Position numbers and translations under genes: made by a program. From contig NZ_KE386573.1 of assembly GCF_000427685.1 (NCBI RefSeq), positions 1,844,938 through 1,908,937 of the forward strand: DNA of 64,000 bases, read 5' to 3'. The notes under the pieces are model-generated. The model was not told the origin of the DNA, ran no database searches, and saw only the letters and a list, made by a program, of their open reading frames with translations. Source of the stretch: Haloplanus natans DSM 17983 (lineage in GTDB: Archaea > Halobacteriota > Halobacteria > Halobacteriales > Haloferacaceae). Positions 1 through 8,566 of the stretch are shown one piece after another (the stretch's first letter is position 1; each line of letters opens with the position of its first letter).

Positions 1-107
1 CGTGTGTCATTGTGTCTGTCCGTGGGGAGTCGAACCGCCGTACGCCGTGTGGGTTCGTCGCTGTATGCGCGGCGATAGGGGTTAGGTATAGCTTCCGTAC
101 CCGGTGC

Positions 108-135
108 CCGCGGGTGGTAGGATCACCCTACCCAC
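108..135 (-). terminator. Hairpin overlapping the stop of the small SipW-type gene
   Basis: An inverted repeat (GGTAGG, 5-nt loop, CCTACC, extended by GGGT/ACCC with one bulge) overlaps the TAG stop at 128-130. It could be a transcript 3' end, but archaeal termination usually relies on T-tracts and none is obvious here. This is structure only. Confidence 0.3.
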
Positions 136-940
136 CCGAATCGACCGACTGCGACGTGGTGTTCGCGGTCGGCGTCTGGCCCTCGTCGTCGAACGGGTTC
201 CAGGCGTCGGGGTCGTGGCGACACTGGACGGCCCCGAACCGGCTGGCGAAGGCGACGCTGTCGGTGATCGCGCGGTTGTGATTCGGGCCGTCGAGCGGCA
301 GGCACCAGTCGAGGACGACGGTCAGCGTCGTCCCCGTGTCGGCGCAGGTCGGCCCGTCGTCGTCACGGGTCAGGAGTACGCCCGTCGCGGCCGTCGTCGC
401 CAGTCCCGCGAGCGTCCCCTCGTAGACGACGCGGTCGCCGTCAGGGGAATCCCGTTCCTCGCCGTCGATTCGGACCGTCACCGAAACGAGGTCCTGCAGT
501 TCGCCCGCGTCGGCCGTCCCGTCACCCGCCGCGATCTCTTCCGGACGGCGGTCGTTCTCCGCCGCGCCGAGGAGATCGACCGCGAGCCAGAGCCGCGAGG
601 GGTTCTCGCAGACGTACAGCGTCGTGGTGATCGTTCCGCAGTCGCCGGGTTTCACGTCCGCGAGGTCGACGACCGGGACGGCCGACCCGTCGACGAGGCC
701 CGGGGTGTCACAGTCGACGGGATCGTCCCCGCCCGGCGCGGCGCCGAGAACCGTGTCGTTGTACGTCGACGTGTAGCCGAGTTTGAGGTCGAGGCTGCCG
801 GCGGTCGTGACGTTGGGGACGCGTTCGCGGTCGCTGATGTAGCCGACCGAACCGAGGCCGGCCCCGGCGCTGCCCACTCCGACGGCGCCGAGGGCAAACA
901 GTATCTGTCGCCGCGACAGCGGCGGAGAGAGAGGACTCAT
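128..940 (-). CDS. SipW-type signal-region secreted protein (small paralogue)
   Basis: About 270 aa, the smallest of three adjacent paralogues. Its N-terminus carries a twin-arginine stretch (SRRQILFALG), a hydrophobic Gly/Ala-rich segment and then a GYISD motif, the arrangement of archaeal proteins annotated as SipW-dependent-type signal peptide-containing. The mature part shares with its neighbours a DVKPGDCGTI motif and a late EDD/QCRHDPD segment. It is probably exported and surface-located; its biochemical role is unknown. The start at 940 (MSPLSPP) is preferred over 967 because it places RR near the N-terminus as in the two paralogues. It lies 36 bp after the next paralogue and is probably co-transcribed with it. 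No SipW-like peptidase is visible in the window. Confidence 0.8.
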   Translation of the reverse strand: MSPLSPPLSRRQILFALGAVGVGSAGAGLGSVGYISDRERVPNVTTAGSLDLKLGYTSTYNDTVLGAAPGGDDPVDCDTPGLVDGSAVPVVDLADVKPGDCGTITTTLYVCENPSRLWLAVDLLGAAENDRRPEEIAAGDGTADAGELQDLVSVTVRIDGEERDSPDGDRVVYEGTLAGLATTAATGVLLTRDDDGPTCADTGTTLTVVLDWCLPLDGPNHNRAITDSVAFASRFGAVQCRHDPDAWNPFDDEGQTPTANTTSQSVDSGG

Positions 941-976
941 CGTCACTCCAGAGCGAGCGATCGGCACCGATGCCGA

Positions 977-2461
977 TCACCCGACGACCGTCACGACCTC
1001 CGTTCCGGTCTGCCCGCTCGTCTCGCCACGGTAGGTGAGGGTGATGGTGATCGACCGACCGCTCATGTCGACGCCCGCGCCGCCCGCGTCGCGGAACCCG
1101 GTCAGCGTAGCGGCCGCGACCTCACCGGCGGCCAGGATCGGCTCCTGGTCCGCGCCGTCGTTGTATCCGTCGCTCCCGAGGGCGATGGTGCCAGGGAGCG
1201 CGACGCCGCCGGCCACGTCCGTGTAGCCGGGTGTCGAGGCGGCGACGTACACCTCGTAGCCGTACGGACTCCCGGTGTCGGCCACGTCGTCGCTCAACAG
1301 CGTGAGCGACGGATCGGCGGGTGCGACGGTGATCCCCGTCAGCGCGACCGACTCGGCGAGGCCGTTCTCCACGTCGAACCCGATGGCAGTGGGGGCCGTT
1401 CCGGCGGAGTCGGTCGTCGACGAGTCGAGCAGGCTGATGGCCGCCGCGTTCCGAATCTCGACGGCCGCGCCCGTGTCGCTGCCGTCGTTGTGGCGGCACT
1501 GTTCGGCGTAGAAGCCCACGTCGAAGGTGAGGCCGTCGCTCTGGATCTGGTTCGCGTGGTCGACGGGGAGTTCCCACCGGACCCCCAGGTAGTACGTCGT
1601 CGAGTTCTCGAAACAGGCTCGACCGACGGCGCCGCCGTCGATCGCCCCTTCGCCGTCGAGGGGTATCCCGTTCCCCGTCGACAGGAGCGCGAGCACCTGT
1701 CCGAGGGTCGGGTTCGCCGTCGGATCGGCGTTGCCGCCGAGCAGGACGGGTTCGTCGGCGTCGATTTCGGCGTCGCCGTCGACGTCGTACCAGACGGTGA
1801 CCCGAATCTCGTCGAGGAGTTCCACGTCGTTGTCGAGGTCGGTCGCCACTTCGTCGGCGGGGCCGATGGTGTCGGGGTCCGACCCTTCGGGTTCGGTGTG
1901 GCCGTTCTCCCGGGCCTCGATCAGGCCACCGTTCAGCCAGATGTAGCCGGGGTTGTCGAACAGGTGGAGGCTGAACGAAATCGCCCCCTGGTCGCCGGGT
2001 TTCACGTCCGCGAGGTCGAGTACCGGCCCGTCGAGGTCCTGGGGAACGTCGGCGAACTGCGAGCGGAACGACGCCTCGACGATGGCGGCCTCCGTGTCGG
2101 AGAGCTCCTCGAAATGGTCGCCGAACGCTCGGTTCGCGATGGCGTCGCGGGAATCGACGGGATCACGGATGCCGTCCGCCTCCGAAATCGTCCGGAACAG
2201 CCCGTCCCGCGCGAGCGTGTTCAGGTCCTCGTTCCGGTACTGGTCCGGCGACGCGGTGACGTACTCGAACCCGTTCGGGCCGGCGTAGGTCACCTGCCAG
2301 TCCATCTTGAGGTCGAACTCGCCGGCGGTGAGTTCGTTGTTCCGGAACGTCTCCTGATCGGAGAAGTAGGCCGTCGTGCCGAGGCCGGCGCCCGCGGAGG
2401 CGATGCCGACGGTGCCGAGGCCGGCGAGCAGGCGGCGTCGAGTGAGTGTGAGTTCGGTCAT
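977..2461 (-). CDS. SipW-type signal-region secreted protein with extra C-terminal domain
   Basis: About 494 aa. It begins MTELTLTRRRLLAGLG, then a Gly/Ala-rich hydrophobic stretch and TTAYFSDQE, nearly identical to the following paralogue and typical of archaeal SipW-type exported proteins. Shared core motifs are DVKPGDQGAISFSLHLFDNP, a VWYDVDGDAEID stretch, LPVDHANQIQSD and VGFYAEQCRHNDGS. After the last motif it has roughly 150 further residues rich in Ser/Thr/Ala and beta-strand-like, absent from the small paralogue. It is inferred to be a cell-surface or fibre-type protein; the function is not established. The start at 2461 is chosen over 2551 because the upstream residues look untranslated and the RR motif then falls at residues 8-10. 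Confidence 0.82.
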   Translation of the reverse strand: MTELTLTRRRLLAGLGTVGIASAGAGLGTTAYFSDQETFRNNELTAGEFDLKMDWQVTYAGPNGFEYVTASPDQYRNEDLNTLARDGLFRTISEADGIRDPVDSRDAIANRAFGDHFEELSDTEAAIVEASFRSQFADVPQDLDGPVLDLADVKPGDQGAISFSLHLFDNPGYIWLNGGLIEARENGHTEPEGSDPDTIGPADEVATDLDNDVELLDEIRVTVWYDVDGDAEIDADEPVLLGGNADPTANPTLGQVLALLSTGNGIPLDGEGAIDGGAVGRACFENSTTYYLGVRWELPVDHANQIQSDGLTFDVGFYAEQCRHNDGSDTGAAVEIRNAAAISLLDSSTTDSAGTAPTAIGFDVENGLAESVALTGITVAPADPSLTLLSDDVADTGSPYGYEVYVAASTPGYTDVAGGVALPGTIALGSDGYNDGADQEPILAAGEVAAATLTGFRDAGGAGVDMSGRSITITLTYRGETSGQTGTEVVTVVG

Positions 2462-2594
2462 GGTATGGGGGGAAACCCATCGGCGGAATCGAACCGCCGG
2501 ATGGCCGCCGTCGCGGTGACGGTCCGGATGGGCGATGGTGAGCGGATACATGGATCAGCGAACGAAGACGGGGGCGCTCACCGGGTCGGAGGGG

Positions 2595-4427
2595 TTACTC
2601 CTGGGTCGGCGCCACGGGTGTTCCGTTCTGTGCGCTCCCGTTTTCGGGGGTCTGGCCGGCGCCGTCGTTGTGCCGGCTCTGTTCCGCGTAGAACCCGACG
2701 TCGAAGGCGACGGTGTCGCCCTGAATCTGGTTCGCGTGGTCGACGGGGAGCCACCACTGGAAGCCCAGGCAGTGGGTGACGCCCTGGCCCGTGAACGCGT
2801 CGCGGTCCGGGTCGTTCTCGGGGTCGGACACCTCGTCGAAGCCGGTCGTGCGGTCGCCGTCGAGCGGGATACCGCGGCCGTCGTTGGCCATCATCGCGTC
2901 GAGTGCGGCGCGGAGGGTGCCGTTGAAGAAGACCTCTTCCTCGACGGTGACCTCGTTCGCGATGTCGTCGGCGACGTCCGGGAAGTTGCTGACGGGGGTC
3001 TCGCGGTAGAACCCGGAGCTGGCGATTTCGGTCTGCAGGTAGACGCTCAGGTCCGTCCCGTCGCCCAGATCCGCGTTCGGGTCGTCGCCGATGTTGAGGA
3101 CGGCGATCCGGGAGCCACCGGCGCCGGCCTTGACGAGGTCCGCGACCACCGCTGTCTCGTCCTGTTCGGCCGCGTTGACCGAGGAGTCGGTGGACCCGCC
3201 GTCGTAGCCGACCGTCCCGTCGTTCGCCGAGAAGCCGGAGTCGGTGCGGGGGGCCGTGTACGAGGAGCCACCGACCGTCGCCGAGTAGGTCAGGGTGGTG
3301 TCGTCGCTGTAGTTCGGGCCGCCGTCGGAGATGACGACGATGACGGGCAGGGCGTCGGGCCGACCCTGATCGTCGAGCACCTGATCCGCGATGTCGATGG
3401 CCGCGGGTAGGGGTGTGTTACCACCGTAGCTCAGGCTCGGGAGGCTGAAGGAGCCGGGCGCTGCGAGCCCGGAGAGGCCGGTCACGTTGCCGCCGCCGAA
3501 GCTCACGGCACCCACTTGAGCGGAGCCGTCGGTCGGCAGCGCGGCGACGAACTGCCCGATACCGGCTTCGAGGTCGGTCTGTTCCTGCCCCTGGATCGAG
3601 CCGGACGTGTCGATGGCGAGCATGACGTCCACGTCGCCGGTCCGCTCGGCCTGGTTGTCACAGTCCGGGTCGTACCACATCCGCACTTGCAGCTCGTCGA
3701 GGAGTTCGACGACGCCGTCGACCTCCTGGGGGTCGTTGCGCTCGGGTTCGGTGATGACGCCTTCGCCCGTCAGTTCCTCGTCGAGCATGCCGTTGACCCA
3801 GACGTAGCCCGGGTTGTCACAGAGGTGGAAGCTGAAGGTTACCTCGCCGAAGTCGCCGGGCTTCACGTCGCCCAGATTGATGAGCGGGTCGCCCGCGCTG
3901 GTGTGGTCGTTGCTGGTGCGGTTGCTCTGGTAGAGCCCCTCGCTGCGCTCCTCGGCGTCCTCGTTGCCGACGTTGGCCAGTCGGAGGCCGTCTTCGGGGC
4001 CGAGCGCACACACGTCGACGTTGTCGAGGGAGTCCTGAATGCCGTCGTTGTCGGGGTCCGGGAGCGCCTCGATGGAGGTTGCGTCCCAGAAGGCGTCCTT
4101 GTTCTCCTGGTCGGTACCGTCACCCACGAAACGCACCGCGATGGCGCGGGCGTCGGGGTTCTCGACTGCGGGGAGGACGTACGCGCCCTCGTCCGTGGGG
4201 TCGACGTACTCGACGTACTCCATTCCCGCGGAGCCGTCGAAGTAGTGTTCTTCCCAGTCGACGAGCAGGTCGAGCGTGCCGGCCGTCAACTGGTTGTTCT
4301 GGAACGTCTCCTGGTCGCTGAAGTACGCAGTCGTGCCGAGGCCCGCGCCCGCGGAGGCGATACCGATCGTGCCGAGGCCTGCGAGTACTTTGCGCCGGGA
4401 AACGCTGAATTGTCGGTCGTTAGTCAT
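2595..4427 (-). CDS. SipW-type secreted protein with inserted von Willebrand factor A domain
   Basis: About 610 aa. Residues 1-40 hold MTNDRQFSVSRRKVLAGLG, a Gly/Ala-rich hydrophobic stretch and TTAYFSDQE. The core motifs of the neighbouring paralogues are present on both sides of an insertion: GDVKPGDFGEVTF near 186-198 before it, and LPVDHANQIQGD plus VGFYAEQSRHNDG after it. The insertion, about residues 266-500, is a vWA domain with the MIDAS residues DTSGS (273-277), Thr338 (GNTPL) and Asp368 (SDGG). The vWA suggests metal-dependent adhesion or assembly outside the cell. It is the first gene of the trio, 133 bp ahead of the next. The start at 4427 matches the paralogues. Confidence 0.85.
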   Translation of the reverse strand: MTNDRQFSVSRRKVLAGLGTIGIASAGAGLGTTAYFSDQETFQNNQLTAGTLDLLVDWEEHYFDGSAGMEYVEYVDPTDEGAYVLPAVENPDARAIAVRFVGDGTDQENKDAFWDATSIEALPDPDNDGIQDSLDNVDVCALGPEDGLRLANVGNEDAEERSEGLYQSNRTSNDHTSAGDPLINLGDVKPGDFGEVTFSFHLCDNPGYVWVNGMLDEELTGEGVITEPERNDPQEVDGVVELLDELQVRMWYDPDCDNQAERTGDVDVMLAIDTSGSIQGQEQTDLEAGIGQFVAALPTDGSAQVGAVSFGGGNVTGLSGLAAPGSFSLPSLSYGGNTPLPAAIDIADQVLDDQGRPDALPVIVVISDGGPNYSDDTTLTYSATVGGSSYTAPRTDSGFSANDGTVGYDGGSTDSSVNAAEQDETAVVADLVKAGAGGSRIAVLNIGDDPNADLGDGTDLSVYLQTEIASSGFYRETPVSNFPDVADDIANEVTVEEEVFFNGTLRAALDAMMANDGRGIPLDGDRTTGFDEVSDPENDPDRDAFTGQGVTHCLGFQWWLPVDHANQIQGDTVAFDVGFYAEQSRHNDGAGQTPENGSAQNGTPVAPTQE

Positions 4428-4717
4428 GGTGGTTGAGTGCCCGCCGCAGCCGACGGTCGCCGGCTTTCCGGTTCGGGACAACTTCCCCTGGGTGGCCAGG
4501 GTACATAGGTAATCACCGCCGCCCGCGTTCCAAACGGTAGCTTAGGACCTTCTATGGGTGCTATAGCGGTTTCTACGGACTCGTTGGGAGCTGGCAGGGC
4601 GGTCCTGACTCCGTGGATCGGCCGGCCTGCCGGTGCTTAACGATCAGTTTCGCGGGCCGTCGATCCGGGGATGCTGATCATACCTATAGCCGTCTCGCGC
4701 CTCGATGTCGATCAGTG
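4428..4717. other. Divergent intergenic region
   Basis: These 290 bp separate the vWA gene (leftward) from the wHTH gene (rightward). A TATA-like element for the rightward gene sits at about 4678-4688. For the leftward gene, AT-richer stretches near 4503-4514 and 4543-4570 are candidates. No further ORF or structured RNA is recognised. Confidence 0.4.
4678..4688 (+). promoter_or_regulatory. TATA-like element (CATACCTATAG)
   Basis: It lies about 30 nt upstream of the ATG at 4718, the spacing of a leaderless haloarchaeal transcript. A near-identical ATACCTATA occurs before the next gene at 5295. Confidence 0.55.
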
Positions 4718-5266
4718 ATGACTTGGGGGATTTCGCGACGACACATGACGGAGTGCCAGATTCACGGACTGCTCGCAAACGAGCGACGCCGGGCAGTGAT
4801 CGAACGGCTCGACGCCTCGCCCGGCACCGTCACCGTGCGTGACCTATCGACGGCCATCGCCGAGACGGAGACGGGGCAGTCGCCGCCGCCGGCCCGGGTC
4901 CGCGAGAGCGTCTACACGTCGCTTCACCAGACACACCTCCCGAAACTGCAGGCGTTGGGCGTGGTCGAGTACGACCGCGAACGAAGCCTCGTCCACGTTC
5001 GGCCCGCCGTCCGCGTCGTTGGCCGGCATATGGACGTGCTGAACGGGTTGGGAGTCACGTGGGGCGAGTACTACCGTGGGCTCGGGGTCTTCGGCCTGGT
5101 GCTAGTGATCGGGTCGCTGACCGGCCTCCCGGTCGTCGGCGCGCTCGACCCCCTGCTCTGGGCGAGCGGCACGCTCGCGACGTTCGCCGTCTCCGGAGCG
5201 GTCCAACTCTGGGACGGCCGCTGGCGCGTCCGACGGACGGTCGAGCGCCTGTTCCGACGGCGGTGA
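4718..5266 (+). CDS. DUF7344-like winged-helix membrane protein
   Basis: 182 aa. The N-terminal ~110 residues look like a haloarchaeal winged-helix module (CQIHGLLANERRRAVIERL ... LPKLQALGVVEYDRE), followed by two hydrophobic segments (roughly residues 118-138 and 142-162) and a basic C-terminus (RRTVERLFRRR). This is the layout of DUF7344-domain proteins, presumed membrane-tethered regulators; the targets are unknown. The start at 4718 fits the TATA element 30 nt upstream; ATG 4745 is an alternative, and the longer reading from 4613 is unlikely because it would include the promoter. It is followed in the same direction by a zinc-ribbon membrane protein. Confidence 0.75.
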   Translation: MTWGISRRHMTECQIHGLLANERRRAVIERLDASPGTVTVRDLSTAIAETETGQSPPPARVRESVYTSLHQTHLPKLQALGVVEYDRERSLVHVRPAVRVVGRHMDVLNGLGVTWGEYYRGLGVFGLVLVIGSLTGLPVVGALDPLLWASGTLATFAVSGAVQLWDGRWRVRRTVERLFRRR

Positions 5267-5294
5267 CCGCACCCGCTCCGGCCGGCAAGGCGGC

Positions 5295-5304
5295 CATACC
5301 TATA
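5295..5304 (+). promoter_or_regulatory. TATA-like element (ATACCTATAC)
   Basis: It sits about 60 nt upstream of the ATG at 5362 and nearly matches the element at 4678. It implies separate transcription of the zinc-ribbon gene with a leader of roughly 30-35 nt. Confidence 0.45.
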
Positions 5305-5361
5305 CCCGAATCGCGCGTTTCGACCGTCACCGACGCCGCCTTCGGACGGCGGCCCGCAATC

Positions 5362-6207
5362 ATGAGATCCATCACCAGATACCAGAACCCCGAGTACACC
5401 GGCGCGAACCGGTGTCTCCCCTGTACGATCACGAACGTGGCCGTCGCAGCCGTCGGCGCGCTAGCGCTCGGTCTCGTCACCCCACCGCTCGGCGCCCTCG
5501 CCTTCCTCGGTGCGCTGCTCACCATCTATCTCCGGGGCTACCTCGTCCCGGGGACGCCGACGGTCACCCGTCGGTACTTCCCCGACTGGCTCCTGGCGGT
5601 CTTCGACAAGATGGAACCGGCTGCCACCGACGTCGACGTAGAGGAGACGCTCGTCGCCGCGGGCGTCCTCGAAGACGGCGACGACGACCTGGTTCTGGCG
5701 CCGGCCTTCGCGGCGGCGTGGACCGAGCGCATGGCCGACGCCGAACGGGTCGGGCTGAGCGAGGCCGAGAGCGAACGCCTCGACGCGATGGAACTCGGTG
5801 CGTTGACCGACCTCGACGCCCACAGTCTCGACATCCAGCGCTACGGCGACGCGGTCGTCGCCAACCTCGACGGCGAGCGGATCGGCCGTTGGGAATCGCG
5901 GGCGGCCTTCGTCGCCGACGTGGCCGCCGCGCGCGAACTCGACGACTGGGTGCCACGCTGGCGCGCCATCCCGCTGGCCGCCCGGAGCGAACTCCTCGGC
6001 GCGCTTCGCCTCTTTCTGGAACGCTGTCCGGCGTGTGATGCCCCCGTCGAACTCGGCCAGGAGGTCGTTCGCTCCTGCTGTCGGAACTACGACGTGATCG
6101 CGGTGTCGTGTTCCGACTGTGGCGCACGCCTGCTCGAAGCCGACTTCGACGTGCGCGTACTGGAAGCGGGCGACACGCCCGCCGACGGCGCCGCCCCCGC
6201 GGCCTGA
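5362..6207 (+). CDS. Haloarchaeal membrane protein with paired zinc-ribbon motifs
   Basis: 281 aa. An N-terminal CLPC (residues 18-21) precedes two hydrophobic helices (about 22-60, including GALALGLV and ALAFLGALLTIYL). A soluble acidic region follows, and then a C-terminal treble-clef or zinc-ribbon-like cluster (CPACD, CC, CSDCGA). This form is common in haloarchaea and I cannot name a function; membrane-associated metal or nucleic-acid binding is inference. The start at 5362 is the only plausible one, since the longer reading from 5059 runs through the previous gene. Confidence 0.7.
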   Translation: MRSITRYQNPEYTGANRCLPCTITNVAVAAVGALALGLVTPPLGALAFLGALLTIYLRGYLVPGTPTVTRRYFPDWLLAVFDKMEPAATDVDVEETLVAAGVLEDGDDDLVLAPAFAAAWTERMADAERVGLSEAESERLDAMELGALTDLDAHSLDIQRYGDAVVANLDGERIGRWESRAAFVADVAAARELDDWVPRWRAIPLAARSELLGALRLFLERCPACDAPVELGQEVVRSCCRNYDVIAVSCSDCGARLLEADFDVRVLEAGDTPADGAAPAA

Positions 6208-6251
6208 CCGCGGTCGAAACCCACTAACCCTCCCCCCGCGAATCCCCGTCG

Positions 6252-7175
6252 ATGACTCCGCTGGAGCGGTACGAATCGCTCGTCGACGAACCCGACGCCT
6301 TCCGGGCGGCCTGTGATCGGCCCCTGCCGTCGGTCGTCCGCGTCAACACGATCAAAGCGACCGTCGAGCGGGTGCGCGACGCCCTCGACGCCGAGGGTAT
6401 CTATCACGTCCCGACCGACTGGCACCCCGGCGTTTTCCGCCTGCCCGGGGACTCCCCCGGCCGCAACTGGCCCCACGCCCACGGCTGGATTCACGGCCAG
6501 GAGGAGGTGTCGAACCTGCCGGCCCTGCTTCTCGACCCGCAACCCGGCGACCGGGTGTGGGACGCCTGCGCCGCCCCGGGCAGCAAGACCACGCAACTCG
6601 CGGCGCTCGTGGACGACGACGGCCTCCTCGTCGGCAACGACAACAACCTCGGTCGCCTCTCCGCGCTCCGCCACAACGCCGAACGCCTCGGAGTGACGAA
6701 CCTCGTCGTCACCAACCAAGACGCGCGCAACTTCTCGCTGAAGCCGCTCGGGGAGGCACGCGGCGGCGTCGACGCCTTCGACCGCGTCCTCGTCGACGCG
6801 CCCTGTTCCTGCGAGGGGACGATCCGCAAGAACCCCGACGCCTTCGACACCTGGAGCCTGGACCACGTCCACAGCGTCGCCGGCGTCCAGAAGGGAATCC
6901 TCCGGCGGGCGGTCCAGGCGACCCGCCCCGGCGGGACCGTCGTCTACTCCACCTGTACGTTCGCGCCCGAGGAGAACGAGGCGGTGCTTGATCACGTCCT
7001 CGACGCCGAGGACTGCCGTCTCGTCGAGGTCGATTCGCCGCTCGACGGCGTCCCCGGCGTCACCGAGTGGGACGGCGAGGAGTACGATCCGAGCGTCGCG
7101 AAGGCGCTCCGAATCTACCCACACCACAACGACACGGGCGGGTTCTTCTGTGCGAAAGTGGAGGTAGGAGGATGA
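6252..7175 (+). CDS. NSUN/RsmB-family RNA m5C methyltransferase
   Basis: 307 aa SAM-dependent RNA (cytosine-5) methyltransferase of the NOL1/NOP2/Sun family. Visible motifs are the SAM-binding DACAAPGSKT (104-113), motif IV DAPCSCEGT with the Pro-Cys pair at 184-185, and motif VI STCTFAPEENE with Cys235; the two cysteines are the family's release and nucleophilic residues. Archaeal relatives methylate tRNA or rRNA. It lacks the C-terminal PUA-like domain of RsmF-type enzymes; a small protein resembling that domain is encoded by the next gene, which overlaps by 4 nt (ATGA). Confidence 0.92.
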   Translation: MTPLERYESLVDEPDAFRAACDRPLPSVVRVNTIKATVERVRDALDAEGIYHVPTDWHPGVFRLPGDSPGRNWPHAHGWIHGQEEVSNLPALLLDPQPGDRVWDACAAPGSKTTQLAALVDDDGLLVGNDNNLGRLSALRHNAERLGVTNLVVTNQDARNFSLKPLGEARGGVDAFDRVLVDAPCSCEGTIRKNPDAFDTWSLDHVHSVAGVQKGILRRAVQATRPGGTVVYSTCTFAPEENEAVLDHVLDAEDCRLVEVDSPLDGVPGVTEWDGEEYDPSVAKALRIYPHHNDTGGFFCAKVEVGG

Positions 7176-7684
7176 AAAACGACGGCCAGCGCTTCGACCG
7201 CCTGCCCGCCACGGCCGCCGACCGCGAGGTAGCGGGGCGAGCGACCCGGCGCGAGGTGATCGAGTGGTGGGTCGACCGATTCGGCGTGCCCGCAGACACG
7301 TTCGACGGCGACACCTTCTGGGAGAAGGGCGCGGGGAAGGTGTGGATCTTCGCCGCCGATCTGCCTACCCCCACCGCTGTGGAGGGTCTCGGCATGACGT
7401 TCCTGCGCACCCGACAGGAACACTGGAAGCCGACGACCAACGCCGTCCAGCGGTTCGGACGGGAAGCGACACGGAACGTCATCACGCTCGAGGAAGCCGA
7501 CGCCCGGCGCTTTCTCGCCGGCGATGACCTCGAACCCGAGTGGGACGGCGACTGGGGCTATCTGATCGTCGCTCACGAACTCGCGGGCGGCGCCGAACCC
7601 ATCGGCGTCGGCCTCTACGTCCACGACGAGTTGCGGTCGGTGGTGCCGAAAGGGCGGCGTGCGTCGTTGTCGCCGCCGGAGTAA
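7172..7684 (+). CDS. PUA-like RNA-binding protein paired with the m5C methyltransferase
   Basis: 170 aa with overlapping start and stop (ATGA) relative to the methyltransferase, so translational coupling is likely. The C-terminal half (WGYLIVAHELAGGAEPIGVGLY, then a basic VPKGRR) resembles the detached C-terminal PUA-like domain of RsmF-type methyltransferases (haloarchaeal DUF7122 is my recollection). It is inferred to be a substrate-binding partner of the upstream enzyme. The family assignment is from memory and moderately sure. The true start is ATG 7172, after a GGAGG ribosome site ending at 7171. Confidence 0.75.
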   Translation: MKNDGQRFDRLPATAADREVAGRATRREVIEWWVDRFGVPADTFDGDTFWEKGAGKVWIFAADLPTPTAVEGLGMTFLRTRQEHWKPTTNAVQRFGREATRNVITLEEADARRFLAGDDLEPEWDGDWGYLIVAHELAGGAEPIGVGLYVHDELRSVVPKGRRASLSPPE

Positions 7685-7715
7685 GGGCGGCGTGCGTCGT
7701 CGCCGTCACGGGGGT

Positions 7716-7725
7716 AGGTATAACA
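7716..7725 (+). promoter_or_regulatory. TATA-like element (AGGTATAACA)
   Basis: Located 35-45 nt upstream of the hydrolase ATG at 7760, after the stop of the previous gene. It is the only AT-rich element in this gap. Confidence 0.5.
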
Positions 7726-7759
7726 CCCCACCTGTCGTTTCCCTGAACGGTGTTTCAGG

Positions 7760-8566
7760 ATGGCGTATTTCGAAGCTACCGACGGCGTACCGATCTACTA
7801 CACCGACCGCGGTGAAGGCGACCCAGTTCTCCTGATTCACGGGTGGACGATGAACTCGACGTACTGGTGGCAGCGCAACGTCGACGCCCTCGCCGAGGAG
7901 CACCGGGTCGTCGCGATGGACCTCCGGGGTCACGGCAAGTCGGGGAAGACGGACGCGGGGCATACGCTCGCGGGGTACGCCCGCGACGTACGCGGGTTGA
8001 TCGACCACCTCGACCTCGACGGCGTGACGCCCGTCGGGTGGTCGATGGGAACGGCGGTGATCCTCAACTACGTCGACCAGTTCGGGACCGACGGGCTGTC
8101 GAAGGTTGTCTTCGTCGACCAGAGCCCGAAGTTCCACACCGACGACGGGTGGGAGCACGGCCTGTTGGGCGAGTTCTCGGGGGAGGCGGCGACGGAACTC
8201 GCGACCAACTTGGAGTACAACCGGCCGTCGGCCGGCAAGCCGTTCGTGCAGGCGATGTTCGCCGACACGATCGACGACCGCCTCGTCGACGAGATGTACG
8301 CCGAGACGACGAAGACGCCGACGGGCGTCACCGTCGATATCTTCCTCGATATGACGTACTCGGATCTCCGGCCCGTGGTGAGCGAGGTGGACGTGCCCGC
8401 GCTCCTGATCTACGGCGAGCAAAGCGACATCTTTCCGACGGACGTGGGTGCGTGGCTCGAAGACGCGATGCCGAACGCGACCCACGTCCCCTTCACGGAC
8501 AGCGGCCACTGCCCGTTCTGGGAGGAAGCGGAACGGTTCAACGAGGAGGTCGCCCGGTTCGTCTAG
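7760..8566 (+). CDS. Alpha/beta-fold hydrolase
   Basis: 268 aa, the normal length for the family. It has the oxyanion motif LIHGW (25-29), a DLRGHGKS segment, the nucleophile elbow GWSMGT with Ser95, an acid loop near IYGEQSDIFP, and the catalytic His in DSGHCPFWEE. It is similar to chloroperoxidase or esterase-like hydrolases; the substrate cannot be told. It converges on the halocyanin gene, and their stop codons overlap by 4 bp at 8563-8566. Confidence 0.88.
   Translation: MAYFEATDGVPIYYTDRGEGDPVLLIHGWTMNSTYWWQRNVDALAEEHRVVAMDLRGHGKSGKTDAGHTLAGYARDVRGLIDHLDLDGVTPVGWSMGTAVILNYVDQFGTDGLSKVVFVDQSPKFHTDDGWEHGLLGEFSGEAATELATNLEYNRPSAGKPFVQAMFADTIDDRLVDEMYAETTKTPTGVTVDIFLDMTYSDLRPVVSEVDVPALLIYGEQSDIFPTDVGAWLEDAMPNATHVPFTDSGHCPFWEEAERFNEEVARFV

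Noticed and set aside
104-2779. 891-codon plus-strand ORF
   Set aside because: Antisense shadow of the SipW-type genes; low-complexity Arg/Val composition and no recognisable domain.
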